Part shown: positions 1 to 9,941 of the stretch, piece by piece
How the letters are laid out: each line of letters begins with the position of its first letter
Position numbering within the stretch: position 1 is the first letter of the stretch
Assembly (NCBI GenBank): GCA_021821195.1
Contig: JAKACT010000005.1
Coordinates: 1-64,000, forward strand
DNA: 64,000 nt
Direction: 5' to 3'
DNA from: Pseudomonadota bacterium
Lineage (GTDB): Bacteria; Pseudomonadota; Gammaproteobacteria; Xanthomonadales; Xanthomonadaceae
The notes under the pieces: generated by a model
Told to the model about the DNA's origin: nothing
What the model saw: only the letters and a program-made list of their open reading frames with translations
Database searches by the model: none
Program-made: the position numbers and the translations under genes

Positions 1-111
1 CGCGCCCACCTTCGTCAGCGCCGCCGTCAGCGTCGTCTTGCCGTGGTCAACGTGACCGATCGTGCCCACGTTCACGTGGGGCTTGGTGCGCTCGAACTTA
101 CCCTTTGCCAT
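1..111 (-). CDS. tuf: Elongation factor Tu, 5' part only
   Basis: Only the first 37 codons lie in the window; the gene continues beyond base 1. They encode the start of EF-Tu, the GTPase that delivers aminoacyl-tRNA to the ribosome. The start ATG is at 111-109, and the G1 nucleotide-binding loop GHVDHGKT is visible at residues 19-26. Three tRNA genes precede it on the same strand in the order Tyr, Gly, Thr, the classic tRNA-tufB arrangement of gammaproteobacteria. It is therefore probably the tufB copy, co-transcribed with the tRNAs. Confidence 0.95.
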   Translation of the reverse strand, partial: MAKGKFERTKPHVNVGTIGHVDHGKTTLTAALTKVGA

Positions 112-163
112 GGCTGCGTCTCGCTGGAATTTGCCCGCCGAAGCAGGCGTGGGATTGCGAATA

Positions 164-239
164 TGGTGCTCACGAATGGAATCGAACCATCGACCTCCTC
201 CTTACCAAGGAGGTGCTCTACCGACTGAGCTACGTGAGC
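164..239 (-). tRNA. tRNA-Thr (GGT anticodon)
   Basis: A 76-nt cloverleaf on the minus strand. A 7-bp acceptor stem (GCTCACG with CGTGAGC) is followed by A and an encoded CCA. The T-loop GTTCGATTC is present and the anticodon GGT lies at 206-204. It is the last tRNA before tuf, 52 bp from the tuf start codon. Confidence 0.95.
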
Positions 240-275
240 AGGTTTTACGACAGGACCGCGCGCTGGAAGCAATGG

Positions 276-349
276 TGGAGCGGGAGACGGGAATCGAACC
301 CGCGCTAGTAGCTTGGAAGGCTACAGTTCTACCATTGAACTACTCCCGC
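276..349 (-). tRNA. tRNA-Gly (TCC anticodon)
   Basis: A 74-nt cloverleaf on the minus strand. The acceptor stem GCGGGAG pairs with CTCCCGC and is followed by T and an encoded CCA. The T-loop GTTCGATTC is present and the anticodon TCC lies at 317-315. It is the middle gene of the Tyr-Gly-Thr-tuf transcript. Confidence 0.95.
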
Positions 350-435
350 GCCGGGAGCCCTGCCTTGCTGCACCCCCGGCTGGTAAGGCCGGCGGCTTGA
401 CTCTTCAACTCCTCGACTCCGCGAGCGGGGTCGAA

Positions 436-521
436 TGGTGGAGGGAGGTGGATTCGAACCACCGAAGGCGTAAGCCAGCAGATTTACAGTCTGCCCCCGT
501 TGGCCGCTTGGGTATCCCTCC
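436..521 (-). tRNA. tRNA-Tyr (GTA anticodon)
   Basis: An 86-nt tRNA with a long variable arm, as expected for bacterial tRNA-Tyr. The acceptor stem GGAGGGA pairs with TCCCTCC, CCA is encoded, and the anticodon GTA lies at 487-485. It is the first gene after the promoter at 596-568. Confidence 0.95.
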
Positions 522-567
522 GTTCTTTCCTCGTTGAAAGACGGCGAAGCCCCTCAAAGAGCCCGTT

Positions 568-596
568 ATTCTGGCCGTCACTTTCGATTGTGTCAA
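568..596 (-). promoter_or_regulatory. Sigma70 promoter of the tRNA-Tyr/Gly/Thr-tuf operon
   Basis: On the minus strand a perfect -35 TTGACA (596-591) is separated by exactly 17 bp from CAGAAT (573-568), 4 of 6 to the -10 consensus. The following bases AACGGGCTC form a GC-rich discriminator, typical of stringently controlled stable-RNA promoters. Predicted transcription starts near 561, about 40 nt upstream of tRNA-Tyr. Stringent control is inference from the discriminator. Confidence 0.8.
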
Positions 597-600
597 CGGC

Positions 601-647
601 TTTTTTGCAAAAAATCCGAATCTGGTTCCAGCCCGCCGCCAGCGGGC
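601..647 (-). terminator. Possible terminator after ychF
   Basis: Downstream of ychF the transcript can form a GCCCGC/GCGGGC hairpin (647-631, 5-nt loop). A second small hairpin CTGG/CCAG follows, then a run of six T at 614-609 inside the palindrome TTTTTTGCAAAAAA. The T run is about 16 nt from the main hairpin, so this is not a canonical intrinsic terminator. It ends just upstream of the tRNA-operon promoter. Confidence 0.35.
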
Positions 648-656
648 CCGGCCGGC

Positions 657-1748
657 TCAGACGTTGAAGCGGAAGTGCAGGATGTCGCCTTCCTGCACGC
701 GGTATTCCTTGCCCTCCAGGCGCAGGCGCCCAGCGTCGCGGGCGCCGGCTTCGCCACGGTACTTGATGAAGTCGTCGTAGCCGATGGTTTCGGCGCGGAT
801 GAAGCCCTTCTCGAAGTCGGTGTGGATGACCGCCGCCGCCTGCGGCGCAGTGGCGCCCGCCTTGACCGTCCACGCGCGCACCTCCTTGACCCCGGCGGTG
901 AAGTAGGTCTGCAGGCCCAGCAGCGCGTACGCGGCGCGGATCACCCGGTTCAGGCCCGGCTCCTCCAGCCCGAGGTCGGTGAGGAAGGCATCGCGATCGG
1001 CATCGTCGAGCTGGCTCAGCTCTTCCTCGATCGCCGCGCACACCGGCACCACCTGCGAGCCTTCCGCCTGCGCGCGGGCGCGCACGGCATCCAGGTGCGG
1101 GTTGTCGGCGAAGCCATCCTCGAGCACGTTGGCGACGTACATCACCGGCTTGAGGGTGAGCAGGAACAACTCGCGGATGACCGCCTTCTGCTCCTCGTCC
1201 AGCGCCACCGTGCGCGCGGCCTTGCCTTCGTCCAGCGCGGCGCGGAGCTTGCCCAGCACCTCGATCTTGGCCTTGGCGTCCTTGTCGCCGCCCTTGGCCA
1301 CGCGCTCGTAACGGGCGATCGCCTTGTCCACCGACTCCAAGTCGGCCAGCGCCAGCTCGGTATCGATGGTCTCGATGTCGGCGATCGGGTCGATGCGGTT
1401 GTTGACGTGGATGACGTCGTCGTTCTCGAAGCAGCGCACCACGTGGCAGATCGCATCGACCTCGCGGATGTGGGCCAGGAACTTGTTGCCCAGGCCCTCG
1501 CCGCTGGCCGCGCCGGCCACCAGTCCCGCGATGTCGACGAACTCCACCGCGGTCGGTATGACCTTCTGCGGATTGATGATTTCGGCAAGCGCGCCCAGCC
1601 GCGGGTCCGGCACCGGCACCACGCCCACGTTCGGCTCGATGGTGCAGAACGGGAAGTTGGCGGCTGCGATGCCGGCCTTGGTCAGCGCGTTGAACAGGGT
1701 GGACTTGCCGACGTTCGGCAGTCCGACGATGCCGCATTTGATGCCCAT
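657..1748 (-). CDS. ychF: Redox-regulated ribosome-associated ATPase YchF/OLA1
   Basis: A 363-aa P-loop ATPase/GTPase of the OBG-HflX superfamily that binds ribosomes and modulates translation and oxidative stress responses. The G1 motif GLPNVGKST is at residues 9-17 and DIAGLV (G3 region) follows around residue 69. The C-terminal part is the TGS domain. The start ATG at 1748 gives the standard N-terminus [16 protein letters not shown]; upstream in-frame ATGs fall in the repeat at 1772-1811 and are unlikely. It is the last gene of the operon running from 7490, after pth, an order conserved in gammaproteobacteria. Confidence 0.97.
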   Translation of the reverse strand: MGIKCGIVGLPNVGKSTLFNALTKAGIAAANFPFCTIEPNVGVVPVPDPRLGALAEIINPQKVIPTAVEFVDIAGLVAGAASGEGLGNKFLAHIREVDAICHVVRCFENDDVIHVNNRIDPIADIETIDTELALADLESVDKAIARYERVAKGGDKDAKAKIEVLGKLRAALDEGKAARTVALDEEQKAVIRELFLLTLKPVMYVANVLEDGFADNPHLDAVRARAQAEGSQVVPVCAAIEEELSQLDDADRDAFLTDLGLEEPGLNRVIRAAYALLGLQTYFTAGVKEVRAWTVKAGATAPQAAAVIHTDFEKGFIRAETIGYDDFIKYRGEAGARDAGRLRLEGKEYRVQEGDILHFRFNV

Positions 1749-1771
1749 GGGGGATCCGTGGTTCGGGATTC

Positions 1772-1811
1772 GTGATTGCCGATTCGACGCTTCCGTCGAA
1801 TCGGCAATCAC
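1772..1811. repeat. Perfect 18-bp inverted repeat between pth and ychF
   Basis: The arms at 1772-1789 and 1794-1811 are perfect reverse complements of 18 bp, separated by the 4-base loop CTTC. Flanking bases contain further GATTCGTGATT/CAATCGCCAATCAC-like iterations. This GATTCG/GATTGG-rich type of spacer looks like the dispersed palindromic repeats common in this family. It sits inside the pth-ychF operon, so the mRNA would carry a very stable hairpin immediately before the ychF ribosome-binding region. Confidence 0.75.
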
Positions 1812-1821
1812 CAATCGCCAA

Positions 1822-2403
1822 TCACGGCGCGGGCGTGTGCAGCCGGGTCATCGCATCCATGAAGTTGCCCTGCACTGCCAGTGGCAGCACTTCGGCGGCA
1901 TTGCCTATCGCACGCAGGATCAACGCCTCGTCGGCCGTACCGGGGCGCCCCAGCACCCACGGCGTGACCTTGTCCTTGTGGCCGGGATGGCCGATGCCGA
2001 TGCGCAGGCGGTGGAACTGGCCGTGGCCAAGCAGGCGGATGGTGTCGCGCAGGCCGTTCTGGCCGCCGTGGCCACCATCGAACTTGAGCCGCGCCACGCC
2101 CGGCGGCAGATCCAGCTCGTCGTGCACGACCAGCATTTCCCCGGGCTCGATCTTCCAGTAGCGCAGCGCCGCGGTGATGGACTTGCCACTGGCGTTCATG
2201 AAGGTGGCGGGGCGCAGCAGCCACACCGGCTCGCCGGCCACCACGATCCTGGCGGTCTCGCCGAACAGCTTGCTTTCCAGCCCGAAACGCACGCCGTCAG
2301 CCTGCGCCAGCGCGTCAATAAACCAGAACCCGGCGTTGTGCCGGGTTCGGGCGTGTTCGGCACCGGGGTTGCCCAGCCCGACGATGAGGCGAAGACCAGC
2401 CAT
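1822..2403 (-). CDS. pth: Peptidyl-tRNA hydrolase
   Basis: A 193-aa enzyme that cleaves peptidyl-tRNA released prematurely from ribosomes and recycles tRNA. The N-terminal GLGNPG motif is at residues 9-14, the catalytic His is at residue 22 (RHNAGF), and the VVHDELDLP motif holds the catalytic Asp. Length matches the bacterial family. The ATG at 2403 follows a short spacer containing a hairpin repeat after rplY. The pairing rplY-pth-ychF is standard and suggests a translation-factor operon. Confidence 0.97.
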   Translation of the reverse strand: MAGLRLIVGLGNPGAEHARTRHNAGFWFIDALAQADGVRFGLESKLFGETARIVVAGEPVWLLRPATFMNASGKSITAALRYWKIEPGEMLVVHDELDLPPGVARLKFDGGHGGQNGLRDTIRLLGHGQFHRLRIGIGHPGHKDKVTPWVLGRPGTADEALILRAIGNAAEVLPLAVQGNFMDAMTRLHTPAP

Positions 2404-2428
2404 CGCAACGACTCCGTTCCCGCGACGT

Positions 2429-2450
2429 CGTCCCCGCAGGCGCGGGGACG
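2429..2450. repeat. Short palindromic repeat between rplY and pth
   Basis: CGTCCCCGC (2429-2437) and GCGGGGACG (2442-2450) form a 9-bp stem with an AGGC loop. It resembles the 'cccCGC-N4-GCGggg' dispersed hairpins found through many proteobacterial genomes. A similar element lies at 9942-9961. Confidence 0.6.
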
Positions 2451-2465
2451 GCGCGCAGGACAGGA

Positions 2466-3119
2466 TTACTTGTCGTCCTTCTTGGCGGCCTTGGTCGCCG
2501 GCACTTCGGCGGTTTCCGGCGCAGCGGCTTCTTCCGCCTCTTCCTTGCCGTGCTTGGCGACCACGACGGCGACGTCGTGCTCCTTGCCCAGCTTCAGCGC
2601 CGGGATTTCCACGCCGGCCGGCAGCTTGAGGTCGGACAGGTGCACCACCTGGCCAATCGCCAGCTCGGACAGGTCGACGTCGATCGCTTCCGGCAGGTCC
2701 TTCGGCAGGCAGCTGACTTCGACTTCGGTCAGCTCGTGCATGATGATCACGCCGCCGGTCTTGCCAGCCACCGACTTCTCCTGGCCCAGGAAACGCAGCT
2801 GCACCTTGGTGCGCAGCGCCTGGCTGGCATCCACGCGCTGGAAGTCCAGATGCATGATCAGCTGCTTGTACGGATGGCGCTGCATGTCGCGCAGGAGCAC
2901 CTGCTCGACCTTGCCGTCGATGTCCAGGCTCAGGATCGACGAGTAGAACCACTCGTGGTGGCTGGCCAGCCAGATCGCCTCATGCTCGATCTGGATGGCC
3001 TGCGGGGCGGCGCTGCCGCCGTAGACGATGGCCGGCAGCTGGGCGGCACGACGCAGGCGGCGGCTCGCACCCTTACCTTCGACGTTGCGGCCGGTGGCCT
3101 TGATGGTGTGTTCGGACAT
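2466..3119 (-). CDS. rplY: 50S ribosomal protein L25/general stress protein Ctc
   Basis: A 217-aa long-form L25 (CTC family) that binds 5S rRNA in the large subunit. The N-terminal half is the L25 beta-barrel that contacts 5S rRNA; the C-terminal half is the TL5-type domain. The tail is rich in Ala, Glu and Lys ([20 protein letters not shown]). E. coli L25 is only about 94 aa, so this is the two-domain type. It lies downstream of prs and upstream of pth, as in many gammaproteobacteria. Confidence 0.96.
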   Translation of the reverse strand: MSEHTIKATGRNVEGKGASRRLRRAAQLPAIVYGGSAAPQAIQIEHEAIWLASHHEWFYSSILSLDIDGKVEQVLLRDMQRHPYKQLIMHLDFQRVDASQALRTKVQLRFLGQEKSVAGKTGGVIIMHELTEVEVSCLPKDLPEAIDVDLSELAIGQVVHLSDLKLPAGVEIPALKLGKEHDVAVVVAKHGKEEAEEAAAPETAEVPATKAAKKDDK

Positions 3120-3230
3120 GGCAATGACTCACTTCTGTTGCGATTGGACCGCCTCGCGACGGTGGAAACACTCACCCGCGACCAGGTGAGTGGGGTGCGC
3201 CGCCGGCAGGCCGGCGGCGCGGATGGGTTA

Positions 3231-4190
3231 TCAGTCGACGTACAGCGAGCTGACCGACTCGCCGAACGCCATCCGGCGGATGGTTTCGGCCAGCAGCTCG
3301 GCCACGCTGAGCTGGCGGATCTTGGGGCAGGCCTTGGCGGCCGGGGACAGCGCGATGGTGTCGGTGACCACTAGCTCGTCCAGCGAGGACTTGGTGAGGT
3401 TGTCCATGGCCGCGCCGGACAGCACCGGGTGCACGCAGTAGGCGACGACCTTGCGGGCGCCGCGCTCCTTGAGCGCATTGGCGGCGGCGCACAGGGTGCC
3501 GGCGGTATCGACGATGTCGTCCACCAGCACGCAGGTCTTGCCCTCGACGTCGCCGATGATGTTCATCACCGTGGCGACGTTGGCACGCGGGCGGCGCTTG
3601 TCGATGATGGCCAGCTCGGCATCGTCCAGGCGCTTGGCGATGGCGCGCGCGCGCACCACGCCGCCGACGTCCGGCGACACCACGATCACGCCCTCGGTGC
3701 CGTGCACGCGCCAGATGTCGGCCAACAGCAGCGGCGACGCGTAGACGTTGTCCACCGGGCAGTCGAAGAAGCCCTGGATCTGGTCGGCATGCAGGTCGAC
3801 CGTGAGCACGCGGTCGGTATCCACCGCGCTGAACATCTTGGCCGCCACCTTGGCGGTGATCGGCACGCGCGAGGAGCGCGGGCGGCGATCCTGGCGGGCG
3901 TAGCCGAAGTACGGCAGCACCGCGGTGACGCTGGCCGCCGAGGCGCGCTTGAGCGCGTCGATCAGCACCAGCAGCTCCATGAAGTTCTCGGCGCTCGGCG
4001 CGTTGGTCGGCTGGATGACGTAGACCTCCTGCCGGCGCACGCTCTCCTCGATCTCCACCTGCACCTCGCCATCGGAAAAGCGGCTGACCAGGGCCTTGCC
4101 GGGACGCACGCCCAGCTCGCGGCAGACCGCGTCGGCCAGCGGCTTGTTGGCATTTCCCGAGAAAACCAGCAAGTTGGAGTTGTCTTGCAT
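3231..4190 (-). CDS. prs: Ribose-phosphate pyrophosphokinase (PRPP synthase)
   Basis: A 319-aa cytoplasmic enzyme making PRPP from ribose 5-phosphate and ATP for purine, pyrimidine, His, Trp and NAD synthesis. The N-terminal [10 protein letters not shown] motif is visible. The PRPP-binding signature [10 protein letters not shown] lies at about residue 220, and [19 protein letters not shown] is the ATP-binding flexible region. Length is close to the 315 aa family norm. It follows tRNA-Gln and ispE on the same strand. Confidence 0.97.
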   Translation of the reverse strand: MQDNSNLLVFSGNANKPLADAVCRELGVRPGKALVSRFSDGEVQVEIEESVRRQEVYVIQPTNAPSAENFMELLVLIDALKRASAASVTAVLPYFGYARQDRRPRSSRVPITAKVAAKMFSAVDTDRVLTVDLHADQIQGFFDCPVDNVYASPLLLADIWRVHGTEGVIVVSPDVGGVVRARAIAKRLDDAELAIIDKRRPRANVATVMNIIGDVEGKTCVLVDDIVDTAGTLCAAANALKERGARKVVAYCVHPVLSGAAMDNLTKSSLDELVVTDTIALSPAAKACPKIRQLSVAELLAETIRRMAFGESVSSLYVD

Positions 4191-4235
4191 GTTGGTGGCC
4201 GCGTTGGAGGGCGATGGACGCGCGGTTGCGCGGGT

Positions 4236-4311
4236 TGGCAGGGGCGGAAGGATTCGAACCTACGAATGCCGGGATCAAAACCCGGTGCCTTAACCACTTG
4301 GCGACGCCCCT
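4236..4311 (-). tRNA. tRNA-Gln (TTG anticodon)
   Basis: A 76-nt cloverleaf on the minus strand. The acceptor stem AGGGGCG pairs with CGCCCCT, with discriminator G and an encoded CCA. The anticodon TTG is at 4278-4276 in a 7-nt loop. Its first two bases (4311-4310) are the last two bases of the ispE TAG stop codon. The mature tRNA must therefore be excised from the ispE-prs message. Confidence 0.95.
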
Positions 4312-5182
4312 AGTGATGCTGTTCCACTGCATCCAGCAGCGGCGACCGTTCCGCGCCGCGCGCCAGCCAGGCGTTCATGCCCGGCGGCAGCGCCGCCAGC
4401 GCCGCTTCGGCGGAACCGCGATCCGCGAATTCCACGAAACAGCCACTGCCCGAGCCCGTCAGACGCGGCGTGCCGACGCGCGCAAGCACCTCGAACACGG
4501 CCTCGACGGCCGGTTCGCGGCGACGCAGCACCGGCTCGAACGCATTGCCGAGCACAGCTCCGGAAAGGAAGCCCGCTATTGTCACGGGTGGCGCATCGCG
4601 CGTCAAATCAGGGGCTTGGAACAAGGCCGCGGTGGCGGCATGCACGCCGGGCGAGGCCAGCAGGTACCAGGCCGCAGGCAACTGGATCGGCTCCAAGCGC
4701 TCGCCAACCCCTTCCGCCCAGGCGTTGCGGCCGCGCACGAACACCGGCACGTCCGCGCCCAGCGCCTGCCCCAGCTCGGCCAGCCGGGCTTCGCCCAGGC
4801 CGACGCCCCACAGCCGATTCAATGCGACCAGCACGCTGGCCGCGTCGGACGACCCACCGCCGAAGCCGCCACCCATCGGAATGCGCTTTTCGATGCCGAT
4901 GTCAGCGCCTTGATCGCATTTGCATGCATTTTTCAGCAGGATAGCGGCACGCACCATCAGGTCGTCGGCCTCGGCGACACCGCTGGCGCCGTCACCGATG
5001 CGGGCAACCACGCCATCACCGCGCGGACGCAGATGGACCGTATCACCCCAGTCCAGCAGGCGAAACACGGTCTGCAGCTCGTGGTAGCCGTCGGCGCGGC
5101 GGCCGGTAATGTGCAGGAACAGGTTGAGCTTTGCTGGCGCCGGCCAGGCGCTCCAGCCCTCGGCCGCAGTGAAGCCGCTCAT
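4310..5182 (-). CDS. ispE: 4-diphosphocytidyl-2-C-methyl-D-erythritol kinase
   Basis: A 290-aa GHMP kinase of the MEP isoprenoid pathway, phosphorylating CDP-methylerythritol at the 2-OH. The substrate-binding [12 protein letters not shown] segment is near the N-terminus, and the GHMP ATP loop [14 protein letters not shown] lies around residue 95. The ATG at 5182 is chosen because it overlaps the lolB stop as ATGA; a start four codons upstream (5194) is also open. The TAG stop overlaps the 5' end of tRNA-Gln. Gene order lolB-ispE-tRNA-Gln-prs is conserved in gammaproteobacteria. Confidence 0.95.
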   Translation of the reverse strand: MSGFTAAEGWSAWPAPAKLNLFLHITGRRADGYHELQTVFRLLDWGDTVHLRPRGDGVVARIGDGASGVAEADDLMVRAAILLKNACKCDQGADIGIEKRIPMGGGFGGGSSDAASVLVALNRLWGVGLGEARLAELGQALGADVPVFVRGRNAWAEGVGERLEPIQLPAAWYLLASPGVHAATAALFQAPDLTRDAPPVTIAGFLSGAVLGNAFEPVLRRREPAVEAVFEVLARVGTPRLTGSGSGCFVEFADRGSAEAALAALPPGMNAWLARGAERSPLLDAVEQHH

Positions 5183-5805
5183 TCCGCCGCCCACTGGTCG
5201 ACGACCAGGCGCACGCGGTCGTCGCCTCGGCGAGCCTCGACCCTCCCCGGCAGCGGCAGGCCGCTGGCATCGGCATTCCAGGCGTCGTATTCCACCGTCC
5301 AGCCGCCCTGCTCGATCCGCCGCGGCAGCAGGTCAAGCCCATAGGCGATCCGCGCCGGGCCAAACCCTGCCGCGGCGGCAGCCGCCCCGCGCACCCAGCA
5401 ACCGAGTGCGGCCACCGGGATGTCCCAGCCCGTCGCCTCGCGCAGCAGCTGCGCAGGATCGGAATCGCGCAGGGGAGACGCGGCGACGCCGTGCAGCTCG
5501 GCGCCGCCGGCATCCACCTCCAGCACCCAGCCCTGCCGCGTCACCGGCGCCGACAGCTGCAGGCGCTGCGCGCCCGCCGCCTGCGTCCACTCGATCCGGC
5601 CGCTACCGCCCTGCCTGCCATTCGACAGCGCCACCCTGCCGACCAGCGACCAGGCCGGCGCGGCGCAATCGCCACCTGCCAACCCCAGCGCATCCGTCCG
5701 CACGCGCTGGGCGGCGGCACCGGCCAGCGCATCGCCGCTCGCCGCTGGCGGCGGCAGCGACGCGCAGCCCGCCAGCGCCAGCAGCGCGCCCGCCGCCAAC
5801 CTCAT
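5179..5805 (-). CDS. lolB: Outer-membrane lipoprotein receptor LolB
   Basis: A 208-aa lipoprotein expected to accept lipoproteins from LolA and insert them into the outer membrane. The signal peptide ends in a lipobox LAGC with Cys at residue 14. Identification rests on the lipobox, length, and position directly upstream of ispE; the sequence is weakly conserved, as is usual for LolB. The start ATG overlaps the preceding TPR gene's stop (ATGA, 5805-5802) and the stop overlaps ispE in the same way, so the three genes are translationally coupled. Confidence 0.88.
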   Translation of the reverse strand: MRLAAGALLALAGCASLPPPAASGDALAGAAAQRVRTDALGLAGGDCAAPAWSLVGRVALSNGRQGGSGRIEWTQAAGAQRLQLSAPVTRQGWVLEVDAGGAELHGVAASPLRDSDPAQLLREATGWDIPVAALGCWVRGAAAAAAGFGPARIAYGLDLLPRRIEQGGWTVEYDAWNADASGLPLPGRVEARRGDDRVRLVVDQWAAE

Positions 5806-7490
5806 GCACCCGTCTCCTGCAATGCGCGCTGTAGCGAACGGTTGCCGGGGTCGAGGCGGCGCGCATCATCGAAATACTTGCGCGCTTCGTCCTTGCGGCC
5901 CAGCACCCACAGCACCTGGCCGAGGTGGCTGGCGATATCGGGATCCTGCTGCAACGCGTAGGCATGGCGCAGGTGGTCCAGCGCCGCGCGCGCCTTGCCC
6001 AACCGGAACAGCACCCAGCCGTAGCTGTCGATGATGGCGGCATTGCCCGGATCGGCCACGCGCGCGCGGTCGATCAGCTCCAGCGCCTCGCGATAGCGAT
6101 CGGTACGGTCGGCGAGGGTGTAACCCAACGCGTTGAGCGCGGCCACGTTGTCCGGGTCGATCACCAGCAGGCGGCGCAGGTCCGCTTCGGCCTTGCCGAC
6201 CTGGTCCAGCCGCTCCCACATCAGGCCACGGGCATAGAGCAGCGCCGGGTCGTCCGGAAACGCCGCCAGTCCGCGCGCATAGGCATCCTGCTCGCCATTG
6301 GCATCCTTGGCCTTCTGGCGCAGCTCCGCCTCCAGCAAGTAGCCGTCACGACGATCATCGTCGGCAAGCGCGGGGTCGGCCTGCAGCGCGCGCAGGGCCT
6401 CGAATGCCTGCTCGGGCCGGCCCATCGCATGCAGCACGTTGGCGGCGCGCAGGCGGGCGGCGCCCTGCATCCGTTCACCCGGGACGTTGGCGTACCACGC
6501 CAGCGCCTCGTCGTGGCGTTCCAGCAGTTCCGCCAACTGGCCCAGCAACAGCCGACGCATGGGGTTGGGCGTGGTCGCGCCGCGCTTGAGTTCGTCGTAC
6601 AGCGCAGTCAGCCCAGCCTTGTCGCCAGCCTTGTCCAGCAGCGCGGCGCGGCGGGCGTACATCGCTTCATCCTGCGCACCCAGCGCCAGCACCTGCGCGG
6701 CCTTGCCGGCATCGCCCAGCGCGTCGTATTCGCCGGCCAGTGCCCAACGCAGCGACGGCGGCAGCCCTGCCGGCTCGCCCAGCGCCGCCAGCGCGGCGCG
6801 CGCCTCCCCTAGCTTGCCGCCCTCGCGCAGCAGCTGCGCCCGCAGCAGCGCCACGCGCGGCTCGCCGGGGAAGCGCGCCACTACCTGCTGGACGATGCGG
6901 TCCACCAATTTCGGCTGTTCCAACCGCTGCGCCAGCCCGCCGAAACCCAGCCACGCCTGCAGTTGGTGCGGCAGGGCGTCGCGGGACACGATCTCTTCCA
7001 GCATCGCCACCACCAGCGATTGCCGGCGTCCAACCGCGCCCACCAGCGCGGTCAGCGCCGGGCGCCAGCCGTCCGGCTCGGCCAGCAAGGCGCGCAGTTC
7101 GCGCCGCGCTGCGCGCTTGTCGCCGGCGCGCAAGGCCAGGCTGGCGGCCACCATCCGCGCCTCCAGGCTGGGTTGCGGCGCCAGTGCCTGCCAAGTGTCG
7201 TACGCCTCGCGCGCCAGCGCGTCCTCGTCGGCCAGCAGGGCGATGCGGGTGGCCCGTTCCGCCAGCACCGGATCCTGCGCGGCGCGGGCGGCATCCAGAT
7301 AGTGTCGCGCCGCCTCCGGCAGCAGCCCGCCCTGCAGCGCGAATTCGCCCGCCAGGCTGGCCTCCAGCGGATCCACCTGCGCCTGCGCGGCGACCGGATT
7401 GCCGGCGACGGCCCCGGTGCATGCCAGCACCGCGGCAAGCAGCGCAGCCAGCGGGAACGTGCGCGAACCGGAGCGTTGCGGGTTGGGCAT
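5802..7490 (-). CDS. Exported TPR-repeat protein upstream of lolB
   Basis: A 562-aa protein with an N-terminal hydrophobic export signal ([19 protein letters not shown]) followed almost entirely by tetratricopeptide repeats. The clearest lie near the C-terminus ([20 protein letters not shown] and [20 protein letters not shown]). TPR arrays scaffold protein interactions, so a periplasmic or envelope assembly role is plausible. The ATG at 7490 is preferred over the open start at 7577 because it places the signal sequence near the N-terminus. It is the first gene of the lolB-ispE-prs operon and diverges from hemA. Confidence 0.85.
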   Translation of the reverse strand: MPNPQRSGSRTFPLAALLAAVLACTGAVAGNPVAAQAQVDPLEASLAGEFALQGGLLPEAARHYLDAARAAQDPVLAERATRIALLADEDALAREAYDTWQALAPQPSLEARMVAASLALRAGDKRAARRELRALLAEPDGWRPALTALVGAVGRRQSLVVAMLEEIVSRDALPHQLQAWLGFGGLAQRLEQPKLVDRIVQQVVARFPGEPRVALLRAQLLREGGKLGEARAALAALGEPAGLPPSLRWALAGEYDALGDAGKAAQVLALGAQDEAMYARRAALLDKAGDKAGLTALYDELKRGATTPNPMRRLLLGQLAELLERHDEALAWYANVPGERMQGAARLRAANVLHAMGRPEQAFEALRALQADPALADDDRRDGYLLEAELRQKAKDANGEQDAYARGLAAFPDDPALLYARGLMWERLDQVGKAEADLRRLLVIDPDNVAALNALGYTLADRTDRYREALELIDRARVADPGNAAIIDSYGWVLFRLGKARAALDHLRHAYALQQDPDIASHLGQVLWVLGRKDEARKYFDDARRLDPGNRSLQRALQETGA

Positions 7491-7502
7491 GGCAAGGGCC
7501 GG

Positions 7503-7508
7503 TACAAT
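7503..7508 (+). promoter_or_regulatory. Candidate -10 box upstream of hemA
   Basis: TACAAT at 7503-7508 lies in the 92-bp gap between the divergent TPR gene and hemA, giving a leader of about 68 nt. No convincing -35 at 17 bp was found, so this is tentative. Confidence 0.3.
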
Positions 7509-7582
7509 TGGCGATTGGGCCCGCAGCTTAGCGCAGGCACCTGAACGAAATTCATCGCGCACTGCAGCCACCACCACGCCCC

Positions 7583-8830
7583 ATGAGCCTGTACGTCCTC
7601 GGCATCAACCACCAGACCGCGCCGGTTGCCCTGCGCGAAACGGTGGCGTTCGGCCCGGACACGCTGCGGCAGGCGTTGGCGTCGCTGCGTGCGCAGGCCG
7701 GCGTGCAGGAAGCGGTGCTGCTGTCGACCTGCAACCGCACCGAGCTGTATGCCCGCAGCGACAACGGCCCGGACGCGCTGGCCAACTGGCTGGCCGGCCA
7801 GCAGCGCGCCGGCGACGACCTGCATGCCTACCTGTACCGCCACGACGAGGCCGATGCGGTGCGCCACCTGTTCCGGGTCGCGACCGGGCTGGATTCACTG
7901 GTATTGGGCGAGCCGCAGATCCTTGGCCAGGTCAAGCAGGCCTGGAACGATGCCCGCGACGCCGGCAGCCTCGGCGGCCCGCTCGACCGTGCGTTCCAGC
8001 AGGCCTTCGCCACCGCCAAGCGTGCCCGTACCGAGACCACCATCGGGCGCAACCCGGTCAGCGTGGCCTCCACCGCGGTGCGGCTGGCGCAGGAATCGTT
8101 CGCCCGGCTGGACGAATCGGACGTGCTGCTGATCGGCGCCGGCGAGACCATCGAACTGGCCGCCCGCCACCTGGTGGCCGGCAAGGTGCGCCGGCTGCTG
8201 GTCGCCAACCGCACCCTGGCGCATGCCCAGGATCTCGCCCGGCGCCACGGCGGCTTCGCGCTGCCGCTGGAGGATCTGGACCGGCACCTGGCCGAAGCCG
8301 ACATCGTCATTTCCGCCACCGCCGCGCGCCAGCCGATCCTCCAGCGCGCGCAGATAGAGCAGGCGCTGCGCGCGCGCAGGCACCGGCCGATGCTGCTATT
8401 GGACCTGGCGGTACCACGCGACATCGCCGAGGACGTCGCCAGTCTGCGCGACGTCTTCCTGTACACGGTCGACGACCTGGAGCGGGCGATCGAGGACAAC
8501 CGTGCCGCCCGGCGCAATGCCGCCGAGCAGGCCGAGGCGATCATCGAGGTGCACGCTTCACGCTTCATCTCCGCACTCGGCCAGGGCGATGCAGCGGCGC
8601 CGCTACGGCGCCTGCGCGAGCACGGCCAGGCCGTGCAGGCGCAAGCGCTGGCCAAGGCGCGCGCGCAGCTTGCCGCCGGCCGCGATCCGGCGGAGGTGCT
8701 GGACCTGCTGGCGCACACCCTGACCAACAAGCTGCTGCACGCGCCCAGCGCCGCGCTACGCGAGGACGCCGCGCTCGGCGAAGCGGCGATCCGCCTGTTC
8801 ACCGCCGGCAAGGGCGACGCCGACGCATGA
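7583..8830 (+). CDS. hemA: Glutamyl-tRNA reductase
   Basis: A 415-aa enzyme that reduces glutamyl-tRNA(Glu) to glutamate-1-semialdehyde with NADPH, the first committed step of C5-pathway tetrapyrrole synthesis. The N-terminus reads [15 protein letters not shown]. The catalytic Cys50 is in [10 protein letters not shown], the NADPH domain starts near [16 protein letters not shown], and the C-terminal dimerisation domain follows. Length is typical. Its TGA overlaps the prfA ATG (ATGA at 8827-8830), the common hemA-prfA pair. Confidence 0.97.
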   Translation: MSLYVLGINHQTAPVALRETVAFGPDTLRQALASLRAQAGVQEAVLLSTCNRTELYARSDNGPDALANWLAGQQRAGDDLHAYLYRHDEADAVRHLFRVATGLDSLVLGEPQILGQVKQAWNDARDAGSLGGPLDRAFQQAFATAKRARTETTIGRNPVSVASTAVRLAQESFARLDESDVLLIGAGETIELAARHLVAGKVRRLLVANRTLAHAQDLARRHGGFALPLEDLDRHLAEADIVISATAARQPILQRAQIEQALRARRHRPMLLLDLAVPRDIAEDVASLRDVFLYTVDDLERAIEDNRAARRNAAEQAEAIIEVHASRFISALGQGDAAAPLRRLREHGQAVQAQALAKARAQLAAGRDPAEVLDLLAHTLTNKLLHAPSAALREDAALGEAAIRLFTAGKGDADA

Positions 8831-9915
8831 CCCCTGCCCTGCGCCGCAAGCTGGAAGCGCTGCTGGAGCGGCGCGAGGAAGTGGAGCGCCTGTTGGCCGA
8901 CCCGGCGGTGGCCGCCGACCAGACGCGCTTCCGCAGCCTCTCGCGCGAGTTCGCCGGCCTGCAGCCGGTGGCCGACGCGCTGGCCGCTGAGGCGCAGGCG
9001 CGGGCAGACCTGGCGGCCGCGCAGGCGATGCGCGACGACCCGGAACTGCGCGAACTGGCCGATGACGAGATCGAAGCCGCCAACGCCCGCCTCGCCCAGC
9101 TGGAGGGCGAACTGCTGGCGCAGCTGGTGCCGAAGGACGCGCGCGACGATGGCGGCCTGTACCTGGAAGTGCGTGCCGGCACCGGCGGCGACGAGGCAGC
9201 GATCTTCGCCGGCGACCTGTTCCGCATGTACGCCCGCTATGCCGAGACGCAGGGCTGGCGGGTCGAGGTGGAGTCGGCCAATCCCGGCGAACACGGTGGC
9301 TACAAGGAAATCGTCGCCCGCATCGAAGGCAGTGGCGCCTACGCGCAGCTGAAATACGAATCCGGCACCCACCGCGTGCAGCGGGTGCCTGCCACCGAGT
9401 CGCAGGGCCGCATCCACACCTCGGCGGCGACGGTGGCGATCATCGCGCTGGAAAGCGGGGGCGATGCCGAGATCGTCATCAATCCCGCCGACCTGAAGGT
9501 GGACACGTTCCGCAGCTCCGGCGCCGGCGGCCAGCACGTCAACAAGACCGAATCGGCGATCCGCATCACCCACGTGCCTTCCGGCGTGGTGGTGGAGTCG
9601 CAGACCGAGCGCAGCCAGCACGCCAACCGCGACAAGGCGATGAAGCGCCTGCAGGCGATGCTGGTGGAGGCCGAGCTGGAGAAGCGCGCCGCCGCCACCG
9701 CCGCAGACCGCAAGCTGCAGGTGGGCAGCGGCGACCGCAGCCAGCGCATCCGCACCTACAACTATCCGCAGGGCCGGATCACCGACCACCGGGTGGAAGG
9801 GCTGACCCTGTACGACCTGCCGAACATCCTCGAAGGCGACCTCGGCCCGCTGGTCCTTCGCCTGCAGCAGGAACAGCAGGCTGAAGCCCTGGCGCAGCTG
9901 GCGCGCGAGGCGTGA
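8827..9915 (+). CDS. prfA: Peptide chain release factor 1
   Basis: A 362-aa class-1 release factor decoding UAA and UAG. The stop-codon tripeptide PAT is in [12 protein letters not shown] and the peptidyl-tRNA hydrolysis motif GGQ is in [13 protein letters not shown]. Both are intact and length is standard. It overlaps hemA by ATGA. Its modifying methyltransferase gene prmC lies separately at 28380-29213 rather than directly downstream as in E. coli. Confidence 0.98.
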   Translation: MTPALRRKLEALLERREEVERLLADPAVAADQTRFRSLSREFAGLQPVADALAAEAQARADLAAAQAMRDDPELRELADDEIEAANARLAQLEGELLAQLVPKDARDDGGLYLEVRAGTGGDEAAIFAGDLFRMYARYAETQGWRVEVESANPGEHGGYKEIVARIEGSGAYAQLKYESGTHRVQRVPATESQGRIHTSAATVAIIALESGGDAEIVINPADLKVDTFRSSGAGGQHVNKTESAIRITHVPSGVVVESQTERSQHANRDKAMKRLQAMLVEAELEKRAAATAADRKLQVGSGDRSQRIRTYNYPQGRITDHRVEGLTLYDLPNILEGDLGPLVLRLQQEQQAEALAQLAREA

Positions 9916-9941
9916 GGCACTGGCGACGGCCAGCACACTGG

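Noticed and set aside
484-1821. Long open frames antisense or out of frame to ychF and many other genes
   Set aside because: They are by-products of very high GC content; their translations are Arg/Ala/Gly-rich low-complexity sequence without recognisable domains, while the sense frames are clear families.
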